From the NCBI RefSeq assembly GCF_022374875.2, contig NZ_CP092427.2:248001-312000 (forward strand): a stretch of DNA of 64,000 nucleotides, given 5' to 3'. Position numbers and translations under genes: made by a program. Source of the DNA: Mycolicibacterium rufum. Lineage in GTDB: Bacteria; Actinomycetota; Actinomycetes; Mycobacteriales; Mycobacteriaceae. Of this stretch, positions 22,878 to 30,957 are shown in pieces. The notes under the pieces are model-generated. The model saw only the letters and a program-made list of their open reading frames with translations. It did no database searches and was not told the origin of the DNA. The first letter of the stretch is position 1. The number at the start of each line of letters is the position of its first letter.

Positions 22878-23402
22878 GTGTTTATCCTGGTCGGCATCCA
22901 TCCTCCCAAACGCGAGCGCTTCGACCTGGCGGCCCGCACCAACACCGACCCCAAGGGTGTCGTGCGGGACGTCGACGTCTACACCGTCGAGCCCTGGGGC
23001 CTCTACATGGCCCGGCCGACGCCGGGCCGGGCGCAGTTCCACTACCTCGAATCCTGGCTGCTGCCGGCGCTGGATCTGCGGGTCACCGTCTTCCACTTCA
23101 ATCCCGGACACGAGCGCGACCAGGACTTCTACCTCGATGTCGGCGTCTACACCGCCGGACCGCAGGTCTGGCACGGCGAGGACCACTACCTCGACCTGGT
23201 GCTGCGCACCGGCCGGCAGGTCGTGCTCACCGACGTCGACGAACTGCTGGTGGCCGTCCGGGAGGGTCTGCTCGGCCCCGCGGAGGGCGACCGCGCGATC
23301 CGCACCGCGGTGGCCACTGTCGAGGCGCTGACCCGTCACGGCTACCACCTCGACCGCTGGCTGAGCACGCTCGGGATCACCCTGACGTGGCGCGCAGCAT
23401 AG
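22878..23402 (+). CDS. DUF402 protein, Rv1632c-like
   Basis: About 174 residues with the DUF402 nucleotidyl-phosphatase-like fold: [41 protein letters not shown] and [11 protein letters not shown]. Family members hydrolyse nucleoside tri- or diphosphates, or join other domains; the role here is unknown. It is divergent from uvrB. The start is uncertain: GTG 22878 is the only canonical in-frame start before the conserved HPPK block, yet TATCCT at 22883-22888 lies inside that extension and 7 nt before an ATC codon (see findings). Confidence 0.8.
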   Translation: MFILVGIHPPKRERFDLAARTNTDPKGVVRDVDVYTVEPWGLYMARPTPGRAQFHYLESWLLPALDLRVTVFHFNPGHERDQDFYLDVGVYTAGPQVWHGEDHYLDLVLRTGRQVVLTDVDELLVAVREGLLGPAEGDRAIRTAVATVEALTRHGYHLDRWLSTLGITLTWRAA

Positions 23403-23405
23403 ACT
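23400..23405 (+). promoter_or_regulatory. Leaderless-type -10 element TAGACT overlapping a stop codon
   Basis: TAGACT begins with the TAG stop of the DUF402 gene and is 7 nt before GTG 23413. Confidence 0.4.
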
Positions 23406-23412
23406 CCGCGGT

Positions 23413-23940
23413 GTGAGTTCGAGCAGACGGACGCAAGCCGGGTTGGCGGCCGGCGCCGCGGCGGTCCTGCTGACCGCTGGGTTGGTGTCGCCGTTGACCA
23501 CCGCGACGGCGGATCCTGAGCCGCCGCCGGTGGCCGACGCCACGTCCCCGCCCGTGCAGCACAACGTGCTCTACCGTGCCCGTGCCGACGGCACCTCCCG
23601 CGGCGCGGTGGTGGCGTACAAGCAGGACGACCAGAACGTCAACAGCGCCCAGCCGACCATGCTGCCGGGGCAGACGTTCGAGGTGAACACCGTGCTCACC
23701 GACCCCAAGCTGGCCGGCATGCAGATCTCGATCCAGTGGCCCTACGGGTCGAACCTGCACTGCGAGATCCTGGTCGACGACCAGATCGTGGCCCAGGCCG
23801 ACCAGTTCATCGCGCCGCGCCTGTTCCGCGTGAAGGACGACCCGCTGTACGGCACGCTGCAGTGCGGAGCCCCGCTGGACCTTCCGATGCCCGGGGCACC
23901 CGACACCGCGCCGCCGGACGTTCCCGCGCCGCCGCTCTAG
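23413..23940 (+). CDS. Exported hypothetical protein (175 aa)
   Basis: A Sec-type signal peptide ([20 protein letters not shown]...ATADPEP) is followed by a compact beta-rich domain with two cysteines (NLHCEIL and TLQCGAPL) that could form a disulfide. A Pro-rich tail ends in PAPPL. The family is not recognised. The GTG start is supported by TAGACT 7 nt upstream. The TAG stop is shared as CTAG with the convergent coaE stop. Confidence 0.75.
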   Translation: MSSSRRTQAGLAAGAAAVLLTAGLVSPLTTATADPEPPPVADATSPPVQHNVLYRARADGTSRGAVVAYKQDDQNVNSAQPTMLPGQTFEVNTVLTDPKLAGMQISIQWPYGSNLHCEILVDDQIVAQADQFIAPRLFRVKDDPLYGTLQCGAPLDLPMPGAPDTAPPDVPAPPL

Positions 23941-25127
23941 TCCGCCGGTCGCCAACCGGTGGCGTCGGCCCACTGCCACGCCCGTTGGTAGGCGTCGGAG
24001 AACCAGGGTTCCTTGTCCTGGGGCGACTCCACCGACTGCTTGAGGTCGGCGTACTCGGCCTGTACGGACGGGTTGGCCCGCAGCCAGTCGACGAACAGCA
24101 GCGCGAACTGCTGGCCGGGCCACCCCTGGACGCGCACGTGGACATTCGTGGGGCGTCCCGGGTCGGCGGAACCGTAGAGCCGTTTACGCCACAGGGCGTC
24201 GTCGTCGGTGTGGTCGAAAGCGGCCACGGTGCTGCGCGCGTCGGGTTGGGCGACGTCCTCGGTGACCGGGGTGGCGACGTAGCCGGCCGCCAGCATCGCC
24301 TCGGCGATCTCGTCGGCGCTGCCGAGACCGTCCACGGTCACCTGCACGTCGATGACGTCCTTGGCGGCCATCCCCGCGACGGCGGTCGACCCGATGTGAT
24401 CGACGCGAACCGCGCGGTGCCCGCACGCCGTCCGCAGCCGGGCCAGGATCCGCTGTGCCTGCGCCGGCCACTGCGGGTCCGGCGGCACCGGCCGCGACGG
24501 AGTCTGCGCGGGGCGGCGCGCCGCGATGTTGGCCGCGAACGGCTCGATGCGGTCGTGCCAGAGCCGGCGGGCGGCGGCGACGAGTTCGTCGGACGTTCCC
24601 GCGTTGTCGAGCCACACGTCGGCGACCGCGCGGCGCTGCTCCTCGGTGGCCTGGGCCGCGATGCGCGCGCGGGCGTCCTCCTCGCTGAAGCCGCGGTATT
24701 CAATCAACCGCCGGACCCGCAGGTCGGCGTCGGCGTGCACCACGATGACGAGCGGGAACATCGGCGCCATCTGCGACTCCACCAGCAGCGGGATGTCCTC
24801 GACGATCACCGCGTCGTCGGCGGCAGCCGCGATCAGCTCCGAACGACGTTGCGCCACAAGCGGATGCACGATGCCGTTCAAGGTGGCACGCTTCTGGTCA
24901 TCGCTGAACGCGATGGCCGCCAGCGCGGGCCGGTTGAGTGCCCCCTCGGGCAGCAGGATCTCCTCCCCGAACGTCTCCACCAGACTCTTCAGGCCCGGGG
25001 TGCCCGGCTCCACGACCTCGCGGGCGATGACGTCGCCGTCGACGACGACGCCGCCCAACTCGCTGAACGTCGCCGACACCGTCGACTTGCCCGCCCCGAT
25101 TCCTCCGGTCAATCCGATTCGCAGCAC
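23937..25127 (-). CDS. coaE: Dephospho-CoA kinase fused to a GrpB/UPF0157 domain
   Basis: 396 residues. Residues 1-~200 form dephospho-CoA kinase, with P-loop GGIGAGKST and the CoaE lid and core motifs (VVVDGDVIAREVV, VVHADADLRVRRL). It makes CoA in the last biosynthetic step. Residues ~215-396 are a GrpB-like nucleotidyltransferase-fold domain (VRVDHIGSTAVAGMAAKDVIDVQV). This fusion is characteristic of mycobacteria (Rv1631). The product is soluble. The stop overlaps the convergent exported-protein stop (CTAG). Confidence 0.95.
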   Translation of the reverse strand: MLRIGLTGGIGAGKSTVSATFSELGGVVVDGDVIAREVVEPGTPGLKSLVETFGEEILLPEGALNRPALAAIAFSDDQKRATLNGIVHPLVAQRRSELIAAAADDAVIVEDIPLLVESQMAPMFPLVIVVHADADLRVRRLIEYRGFSEEDARARIAAQATEEQRRAVADVWLDNAGTSDELVAAARRLWHDRIEPFAANIAARRPAQTPSRPVPPDPQWPAQAQRILARLRTACGHRAVRVDHIGSTAVAGMAAKDVIDVQVTVDGLGSADEIAEAMLAAGYVATPVTEDVAQPDARSTVAAFDHTDDDALWRKRLYGSADPGRPTNVHVRVQGWPGQQFALLFVDWLRANPSVQAEYADLKQSVESPQDKEPWFSDAYQRAWQWADATGWRPAD

Positions 25128-25164
25128 GCCGACAGTCTGTCAGGACCGGGCGCGCACTCCCGAC

Positions 25165-25500
25165 TCAGCCGACCGCCACCAGCACGCCGCCGGGCTGCTG
25201 TACCGCCCACCCCGGATCCTGCCGCACCGCCTCGGCGGGTTCGACGATGGTGCAGGAGTCCTTCTCGTCGCAGACCGTGACGGAGCCGTCCTTCCACGCG
25301 CACCACGCCCCCGTGCCCTTCGTCTTCCCGATGTAGCTGCCGCCGTAGCGGTCGCACATCATCTTGAGGCTGTCGGGGCTTTGGGTGAAGGGCTTCGCGT
25401 CGGCGGCAGCCGCCGATCCGAGGGCGATGCCGAGAACTGCCGTCCCCGTGAGGGCGGCGGTCAGTACGGATGTCGTTGTGCGCTGGATGAACTCGGGCAT
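25165..25500 (-). CDS. Small secreted cysteine protein A (111 aa), candidate ECF target
   Basis: A signal peptide (TTTSVLTAALTGTAVLGIALG...AAAADAKP) precedes a ~75-residue mature protein with four cysteines (MMCDRYGG, AWCAW, TVCDEKDSC). It shares the C-x3-GG-[ST]-x-[IV] pattern with the 103-aa protein on the other side of the sigma-factor gene. ATG 25500 has GGAG 6 nt upstream. A bipartite ECF-like promoter lies at 25546-25577. The function is unknown; regulation by the adjacent sigma factor is inferred from the shared promoter. Confidence 0.75.
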   Translation of the reverse strand: MPEFIQRTTTSVLTAALTGTAVLGIALGSAAAADAKPFTQSPDSLKMMCDRYGGSYIGKTKGTGAWCAWKDGSVTVCDEKDSCTIVEPAEAVRQDPGWAVQQPGGVLVAVG

Positions 25501-25545
25501 GTCCGTCTCCTGTGTTCCGTGGGCGCCCGGCGGGTCGCCGCTAGG

Positions 25546-25577
25546 GGTAGGAGCACCGGCGGCGGAAATACGGACAC
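25546..25577 (-). promoter_or_regulatory. ECF-like promoter A: GTGTCCG-N15-TGCTCCTACC
   Basis: On the minus strand A5-GTGTCCG (upstream element) is followed by exactly 15 nt and TGCTCCTACC, 45 nt before ATG 25500. The same two blocks with the same 15-nt spacing occur at 27409-27440. Confidence 0.65.
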
Positions 25578-25596
25578 TTTTTCGCGGGTTCGGACG

Positions 25597-26991
25597 TCAT
25601 CCGATCGGCGGCACCGTCGTGAGCACGGGTTCGTCGGGCGCGAAGGTGTGGAGCGGTCCGGACGGCACGGTGCGCGCCGGGCCGGTCCGTGTCGGGGTGG
25701 GCTCCGGCGTCGTGGGCTCGGGCAGCGTCTCGGGCATCGTGGTCTCCGGCATCACGGTCTCCGGCACCGTCGTCTCCAGCGTCGTCATGGTGGCCGTCGT
25801 CGTCCTCGGCGTCGTCGGTGCGGTGGAATCCGGCGCGTCGGTGGCCGCCGGCCGAGTGGTCTGCGTCGCCTGATCGTCAGCCGAGGTGCCGGGATCGGTG
25901 GCCGTTCCGACGCGGGCCCGTGGGGACGCCGTCGGCACCGCTGTCTTCGGGTCAGAGCTCCGGCGGGCCGGGACCGGTCCGGGATCCAGTGTCGGAGGGG
26001 GCAGCAGCCCGGCGGGCGGTCGGCCGGCCTCGGTGGTGGTCGCCTCGATGTCGGCCGGACTGACCCGGGTGTCCTGAGGCGCACGTTCGATCGCGAGGAC
26101 GACGATGACGCTCAACGCGAGGATCGCCGCGCCGGCGGCCGCCAGCGCACGGGCGGTGTTCTTCCGTGAGGGTGTGAATGACCCTGCAGCAGAGGTCAAT
26201 CGGATTGCACCCAGAGTTCGCTCGCGCAAGCTCGGCGGAGCAGGGACGAACACCGGAGTCGCTCCGAGCAGAGCCTGGGGACTGACCCGGCGCCGCCGGT
26301 CGTCGTCGCACCGCGGGCATGCCTCGATGTGCCGGGCGACGCGCTTGCGCATCAGAACGGTGAACGTGCCGTCCCACCCGTCGAGCACTGCGGCCAGCCC
26401 GGCACAGGCGTTGGATTCCCGCTCGGCGTTTCTCGCCACGAGCAGCGCGCCGAGGGAGCGTTCGACGGTGTCACGGATCCGCTGCACCATCTTCGTCGCC
26501 GACGCCGGGCTGGTTTCCAGGGCCGCGGCCAGTTCCGGTCCGTCCAACCCCTGGTGATAGGTCAGGTCGAGGATGACGCGGTCGCGGTCGGAGAGCCCGC
26601 CGGCCGCCTCGGCGAGCAGGTCGGCCAGCGCTGAGCGGGCGGCCAGGATCTCCGGTCCAGCGTCGGGGGACGCCACCTCAGGCACCGCGTCGACAGGGCG
26701 CTCCCGATGACGCGCACGCAACCTGCGCAACGTCTCGTTGCGGGCGACGGCGTAGAGCCAGCTGCGAAGTCTTTCGGGTTCGCGTAGCTGCGTCAGCCGT
26801 GCGGCCGCCGTGCAGAACGTGTCCTGAACGCAGTCGGCAGCGGCCTCGCGATCCCTGAGCATTCCGATGCAGAAATCGTGGAGCCGGTCGGCGTAGCGGT
26901 CGTAGATCGCGGCCAGCGCGTGGGGGTCTCCTGCCGCGGCCGCCACGGCGAGCTCGGCGTCGGTGGGATCGGCATCGGTTGGGAAGGTCAT
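25597..26991 (-). CDS. ECF sigma factor with fused zinc-finger, membrane helix and Thr/Pro-rich extracytoplasmic tail
   Basis: 464 residues. Sigma region 2 is at ~25-92 (DFCIGMLRDREAAADCVQDTF, LRSWLYAVARNETLRRLR). Region 4 is at ~120-178 (LSDRDRVILDLTYHQGLDGPE). A zinc-binding anti-sigma-like motif H-x3-C-x2-C (HIEACPRC) sits at ~221-228. One transmembrane helix lies at ~283-301, and a 160-residue Thr/Pro-rich tail is expected outside the membrane. The sigma factor therefore carries its own anti-sigma and sensor modules and may be held at the membrane until released. Genes for small secreted proteins flank it on both sides. The promoter TAGGAT lies 23 nt before ATG 26991; its upstream region lacks the GTGTCCG element. 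Confidence 0.85.
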   Translation of the reverse strand: MTFPTDADPTDAELAVAAAAGDPHALAAIYDRYADRLHDFCIGMLRDREAAADCVQDTFCTAAARLTQLREPERLRSWLYAVARNETLRRLRARHRERPVDAVPEVASPDAGPEILAARSALADLLAEAAGGLSDRDRVILDLTYHQGLDGPELAAALETSPASATKMVQRIRDTVERSLGALLVARNAERESNACAGLAAVLDGWDGTFTVLMRKRVARHIEACPRCDDDRRRRVSPQALLGATPVFVPAPPSLRERTLGAIRLTSAAGSFTPSRKNTARALAAAGAAILALSVIVVLAIERAPQDTRVSPADIEATTTEAGRPPAGLLPPPTLDPGPVPARRSSDPKTAVPTASPRARVGTATDPGTSADDQATQTTRPAATDAPDSTAPTTPRTTTATMTTLETTVPETVMPETTMPETLPEPTTPEPTPTRTGPARTVPSGPLHTFAPDEPVLTTVPPIG

Positions 26992-27052
26992 GAACTGCCC
27001 CCGTTGACGGGCTCATCCTAGCTGCGGGGACGGCCGGTCAGGACCCGTTCGG

Positions 27053-27364
27053 TCACGCGGACGTCAGCACGCCGAGCGACGGCACGTCGATCACCGCTCG
27101 GGGCGCGCGTGGGTCCACCTTCACGCAGTTCGGCGGGCCCTGCGTGCTGATCACGAGAGTTCCACCGGCCGCGGCGCAGCATCGCTTCCGCTGCTCGTAG
27201 GTCGATTCGTGGACACCATCGGCCTTCAGGATGCGCGGCTTGGCCAAGCAACGCTCGAACTGGCCCAGGTCGAGTTTCGGCTCGGCCTCTGCCACGCTGA
27301 CCGCCATCCACGGCAGGCTCAGCGCCAACACCGATGCGGACAGAATGCGCGTCGTCGTCTTCAT
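27053..27364 (-). CDS. Small secreted cysteine protein B (103 aa), candidate ECF target
   Basis: A signal peptide (MKTTTRILSASVLALSLPWM...AEAEPKL) precedes ~75 residues with four cysteines (FERCLAK, RCCAAAGG, PNCVKV). It is related in pattern to the 111-aa protein at 25165-25500 (C-x3-GG-[ST]-x-[IV]). GGAG precedes ATG 27364. The upstream promoter is nearly identical in layout to that of the 111-aa gene, with a longer A/T run. The family is unknown. Confidence 0.75.
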   Translation of the reverse strand: MKTTTRILSASVLALSLPWMAVSVAEAEPKLDLGQFERCLAKPRILKADGVHESTYEQRKRCCAAAGGTLVISTQGPPNCVKVDPRAPRAVIDVPSLGVLTSA

Positions 27365-27408
27365 GTCATCTCCTCAGGTTCCGCGACCCCCACTGGGTCG
27401 TCGTCACC

Positions 27409-27440
27409 GGTAAGAGCAGTGAGCGATGGAAACCGGACAC
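27409..27440 (-). promoter_or_regulatory. ECF-like promoter B: GTGTCCG-N15-TGCTCTTACC
   Basis: On the minus strand an A9 run, GTGTCCG, 15 nt and TGCTCTTACC, 44 nt before ATG 27364. Only one base differs from promoter A in the two conserved blocks, and spacing is identical. Confidence 0.65.
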
Positions 27441-27525
27441 TTTTTTTTTCCGCGATCATGTCGCCGCCCGCGCTGCGCCGCATCGCCGAGTGCGGTGGGT
27501 GACCACACTGGTGACCGACACAAGA

Positions 27526-27554
27526 AAGGCCCCGACTCGGTGAGTCGGGGCCTT
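27526..27554 (-). terminator. rpsA terminator
   Basis: A perfect 13-bp stem AAGGCCCCGACTC / GAGTCGGGGCCTT with a 3-nt loop, 14 bp after the rpsA stop codon, followed on the minus strand by TCTTGTGT. Confidence 0.85.
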
Positions 27555-27567
27555 CTCTCGTGACGAA

Positions 27568-29013
27568 CTAGGCGTTGCCTGCCAGCTTCTCCCGCAGCGC
27601 GGCGAGCTGCGCATCGCTGGCCAGCGAGCCGCCGGCCGATTCCTCGGACCGCGACGAGCCGTTGGACGTCGCCGGACGCGCGGCCTCTTCGGCCTCGGCC
27701 GCGGCGAACTTCTCCATCTGAGCGGTGTGCATCTTGTAGCGACGCTCCGCCTCGGCGTAGCGGGCCTCCCACTCGTCCCGCTGCTTCTCGAAGCCTTCGA
27801 GCCACTCGTTGGTCTCGGCGTCGAAGCCCTCGGGGAAGATGTAGTTGCCCTGGTCGTCGTAGCTGTCGGCCATGCCGTACTTCCAGGCCTCGAACTCTTC
27901 GCTGTTGTAGTCCTCGTTGGCCTGCTTGAGGCTCAGTGAGATCCGGCGACGCTCCAGGTCGATGTCGATGACCTTGACCATCGCGTCGTCGCCGACCTGG
28001 ACCACCTGGTCCGGGACCTCGACGTGGCGCTCGGACAGCTCGGAGATGTGCACCAGGCCCTCGATGCCCTCCTCGACACGGACGAACGCGCCGAACGGCA
28101 CCAGCTTGGTGACCTTGCCCGGGACGATCTGGCCGATCGCGTGGGTGCGGGCGAAGTGGCGCCACGGATCTTCCTGAGTCGCCTTGAGCGACAGCGAAAC
28201 CCGCTCGCGGTCCATGTCGACGTCGAGGACCTCGACGGTGACCTCGTCGCCCACCTGGACGACCTCGGACGGGTGGTCGATGTGCTTCCAGGACAGCTCG
28301 GAGACGTGCACCAGGCCGTCGACGCCGCCGAGATCGACGAACGCGCCGAAGTTGACGATCGAGGAGACGACACCCTTGCGGATCGCACCCTTGGTGAGCT
28401 GGTTGAGGAACTCGCTGCGCACCTCGGACTGGGTTTGCTCCAGCCAGGCGCGGCGCGAGAGCACCACGTTGTTGCGGTTCTTGTCGAGCTCGATGATCTT
28501 GGCCTCGATCTCCTTGCCGATGTACGGCTGCAGATCGCGGACGCGACGCATCTCGACCAGCGACGCGGGCAGGAAGCCGCGCAGCCCGATGTCGAGGATC
28601 AGGCCGCCCTTGACGACCTCGATGACGGTGCCCTTGACGGCCTCGTCCTTCTCTTTGAGCTCTTCGATGGTGCCCCAGGCACGCTCGTACTGAGCGCGCT
28701 TCTTGGACAGGATCAGGCGGCCTTCCTTGTCCTCCTTGGTGAGGACCAGAGCTTCGACCTCGTCGCCGACGGACACAACCTCATTGGGGTCGACGTCGTG
28801 CTTGATGGAGAGCTCACGGGAGGGAATGACACCTTCGGTCTTGTAACCGATGTCGAGCAGAACTTCGTCGCGGTCGACCTTGACGATCGTCCCTTCGACG
28901 ATGTCGCCATCGTTGAAGTACTTGATGGTCTTGTCGATGGCGGCGAGGAAATCCTCCGCGGAGCCGATGTCGTTGAGGGCTACTTGCGGAGACGTGACGG
29001 AGGGACTTGGCAT
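27568..29013 (-). CDS. rpsA: 30S ribosomal protein S1
   Basis: 481 residues, the M. tuberculosis length. It has four S1 OB-fold repeats, each with a G-x-V-x(10)-F/V-DIG or GAFVD/RV block (GDIVEGTIVKVDRDEVLLDI, GVVSSIVNFGAFVDLGG, GKVTKLVPFGAFVRVEE). A helical C-terminal tail ends AALREKLAGNA. ATG 29013 begins MPSPSVTSPQVALND. S1 binds mRNA at the ribosome; the mycobacterial C-terminal tail has been discussed in connection with pyrazinoic acid and trans-translation. Confidence 0.97.
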   Translation of the reverse strand: MPSPSVTSPQVALNDIGSAEDFLAAIDKTIKYFNDGDIVEGTIVKVDRDEVLLDIGYKTEGVIPSRELSIKHDVDPNEVVSVGDEVEALVLTKEDKEGRLILSKKRAQYERAWGTIEELKEKDEAVKGTVIEVVKGGLILDIGLRGFLPASLVEMRRVRDLQPYIGKEIEAKIIELDKNRNNVVLSRRAWLEQTQSEVRSEFLNQLTKGAIRKGVVSSIVNFGAFVDLGGVDGLVHVSELSWKHIDHPSEVVQVGDEVTVEVLDVDMDRERVSLSLKATQEDPWRHFARTHAIGQIVPGKVTKLVPFGAFVRVEEGIEGLVHISELSERHVEVPDQVVQVGDDAMVKVIDIDLERRRISLSLKQANEDYNSEEFEAWKYGMADSYDDQGNYIFPEGFDAETNEWLEGFEKQRDEWEARYAEAERRYKMHTAQMEKFAAAEAEEAARPATSNGSSRSEESAGGSLASDAQLAALREKLAGNA

Positions 29014-29177
29014 GTGGTGGGTTGCTCCGGACAGGTTCAATCGTAGGGACAGGAAAAAGGGCAGATCTGATGTTCTCGATGCACCTGCGACATCGAGCAC
29101 CGAAAGGTGCACACACAGGTACCTGACAAGGCTACTCGACAGGGTCCATGCAGGACAAACCCGCCCCATCGAGCGGC

Positions 29178-29183
29178 TACCCT
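29178..29183 (+). promoter_or_regulatory. Leaderless-type -10 element TACCCT
   Basis: TACCCT followed by 6 nt and GTG 29190. It supports this start for the PrsW-family gene over ATG 29148. Confidence 0.45.
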
Positions 29184-29189
29184 GCTGAC

Positions 29190-30299
29190 GTGAACAGCGT
29201 ACGCCGGGTCGGCGCTCCGCTGGGCCTGCTCATCGCTCTGGGCACGGTGGCCGGGCTGATCGTCATCGTACTGACGGCGGTCAACCCCGTCGGCACGTCG
29301 ATCGGGTTCGTGCTCTCGAGTATCGCGATGACCGTCGTCGTGCTGTGTTACCTGTGGCTGGACCGGTGGGAACCGGAGCCGCCCCGGCTGCTGATCTTCG
29401 CGTTCATCTGGGGCACCTCGGCGGCGGTGGTGATCTCCTCGATCCTGCAGATCGTCCTCGAGGCGTGGGTGAACCCCGGCGGCTCCGACGACATCAGCCC
29501 GTTCACGCTGGTCGTGGGCGCGCCGCTGACCGAGGAGGCGGCCAAGGGCGCGTTCCTGCTGCTGATGATGACCGGCGTGCGCCGCAACGAGCTCAACTCG
29601 CGGACCGACTGCCTGGTCTACGCCGGCCTGGTCGGAGCCGGTTTCGCCTGGCTGGAGGACATCCTCTACATCGCCAACGCGGATTCGGTGGCCGATTCGT
29701 TGTTCACGGCGGCGCTGCGGCTGATCATGTCTCCGTTCGCCCACTCGCTGTTCACCACGATGACCGCCATCGGCGTCTGGTACGCGCTGCAGCGACGGTC
29801 GGCCGCCGGGAAGGCGGGCGCGATCCTGCTCGGCTACGCCGGCGCCGTCGTCCTGCACGCCATGTGGAACGGCTCGTCGCTGTTCGGCCCGGAGGCCTAC
29901 CTCGGGGTGTACGTGTTCTGGATGATGCCGGTGTTCGCGCTGGCGATCACCCTCGCCGTGCAGAGCCGGCGCCGGGAGCAGCGCATCGTCGCGGCGACCC
30001 TGCCGGGCATGGTGGCCGCCGGCATCGTCAGCCCCAACGAGGCGACCTGGCTGGGCTCCATCAAGACCCGAAGGCTCGCCGTCGCCGAGGCCACCCGGTT
30101 CGGGGGGAAACCGGCCGGCGCCGCGGTGAAGCGGTTCGCCCACCAGGTCGTCGAACTGGCATTCGTACGGGACCGGATCGACCGCGGGTTCGGCGACCCG
30201 CGGGTCGTCGCGCTCCTGCACGAGGAGACCTACGCGCTGTACGCCGCCAGGTCGGCCTCCCCCGCCCTGTACCAGCTGGCCGGTTTCCGGACGTCCTGA
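29190..30299 (+). CDS. PrsW-family intramembrane metalloprotease
   Basis: 369 residues with about 8-9 membrane helices. The PrsW active-site motifs are complete: TEEAAK in one helix, AGFAWLEDILY in the next, SPFAHSLFT, and HAMWN. PrsW of Bacillus cleaves an anti-sigma factor. Here an ECF factor with a membrane-anchored tail is encoded 2-3 kb away, so a link is conceivable but speculative. The C-terminal ~100 residues are a cytosolic extension found in actinobacterial members. It is inserted between rpsA and polA. Confidence 0.87.
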   Translation: MNSVRRVGAPLGLLIALGTVAGLIVIVLTAVNPVGTSIGFVLSSIAMTVVVLCYLWLDRWEPEPPRLLIFAFIWGTSAAVVISSILQIVLEAWVNPGGSDDISPFTLVVGAPLTEEAAKGAFLLLMMTGVRRNELNSRTDCLVYAGLVGAGFAWLEDILYIANADSVADSLFTAALRLIMSPFAHSLFTTMTAIGVWYALQRRSAAGKAGAILLGYAGAVVLHAMWNGSSLFGPEAYLGVYVFWMMPVFALAITLAVQSRRREQRIVAATLPGMVAAGIVSPNEATWLGSIKTRRLAVAEATRFGGKPAGAAVKRFAHQVVELAFVRDRIDRGFGDPRVVALLHEETYALYAARSASPALYQLAGFRTS

Positions 30300-30315
30300 C
30301 CGCCATACTCGGCTC

Positions 30316-30957
30316 GTGATCCAGCACATCCTCAACTACCTCGGGATCGGCGCCGCCGCGGCCTCCGGGGCGGTGCTCGGTGTCCGCAAGGGATTCGACC
30401 TGTTCGGCATCGCGGCGATGGCGGTGTTCACCGGCGTGGGGGGCGGCGTCCTGCGTGACGTGCTGCTCGACATCTCTCCCCCGCAATCGCTGCAGCGCTG
30501 GCCCGACATCACGGTATGTCTGGCGGCCGCGGCGCTGGCGACGCTGTTCGCCCGGACGGTGATCCGGCTGCACCAGCCGGTGAGGATGCTCGACGCCGTC
30601 GGGATGGGGTTCTTCGCCACGTCGGGGGCCGCCCTGGCCGTCGACCACGGCGCCAGCTGGTTCGCCGCGGCGCTGCTGGGCATGGTGTCGGCGCTGGCAG
30701 GCACGATCATCCGCGACGTGGTGGCCCGCGACGTCCCTGCGGTGATGGGACCCGACGACATGTACGCCGTGCCGGCCATGCTCGGTGCGGTGATCTACGT
30801 GGTCATCGACTACTACGGGCCCCAGTGGATCGGGGTGGCGGTCGGGACCCTGGTGGCGACGCTGCTGCGGCTGGCGGCGATCACGTTCCACTGGCGGCTG
30901 CCGACGGGACCCCGCGAACTGATCGTCGGCACGCACCCGCCCGGGCCTACGTCTTGA
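30316..30957 (+). CDS. TRIC-type cation channel (UPF0126)
   Basis: 213 residues with seven predicted helices arranged as two UPF0126 repeats. The paired signatures are GVRKGFDLFGIAAMAVFTGVGGG...LRDVLL and GVGFFATSGA-like ATSGAALAVDHGASW...GTIIRDVVARDVP. Prokaryotic TRIC proteins form trimeric potassium-permeable channels. The GTG start lies 16 bp after the PrsW stop; CATACT 6 nt upstream resembles a leaderless -10. It overlaps the convergent thioesterase gene by 11 bp. Confidence 0.88.
   Translation: MIQHILNYLGIGAAAASGAVLGVRKGFDLFGIAAMAVFTGVGGGVLRDVLLDISPPQSLQRWPDITVCLAAAALATLFARTVIRLHQPVRMLDAVGMGFFATSGAALAVDHGASWFAAALLGMVSALAGTIIRDVVARDVPAVMGPDDMYAVPAMLGAVIYVVIDYYGPQWIGVAVGTLVATLLRLAAITFHWRLPTGPRELIVGTHPPGPTS

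Noticed and set aside
22824..23564. N-terminal extension of uvrB upstream of 22823
   Set aside because: The extra residues are antisense to the DUF402 gene and the conserved UvrB N-terminus begins at MAFATEH.
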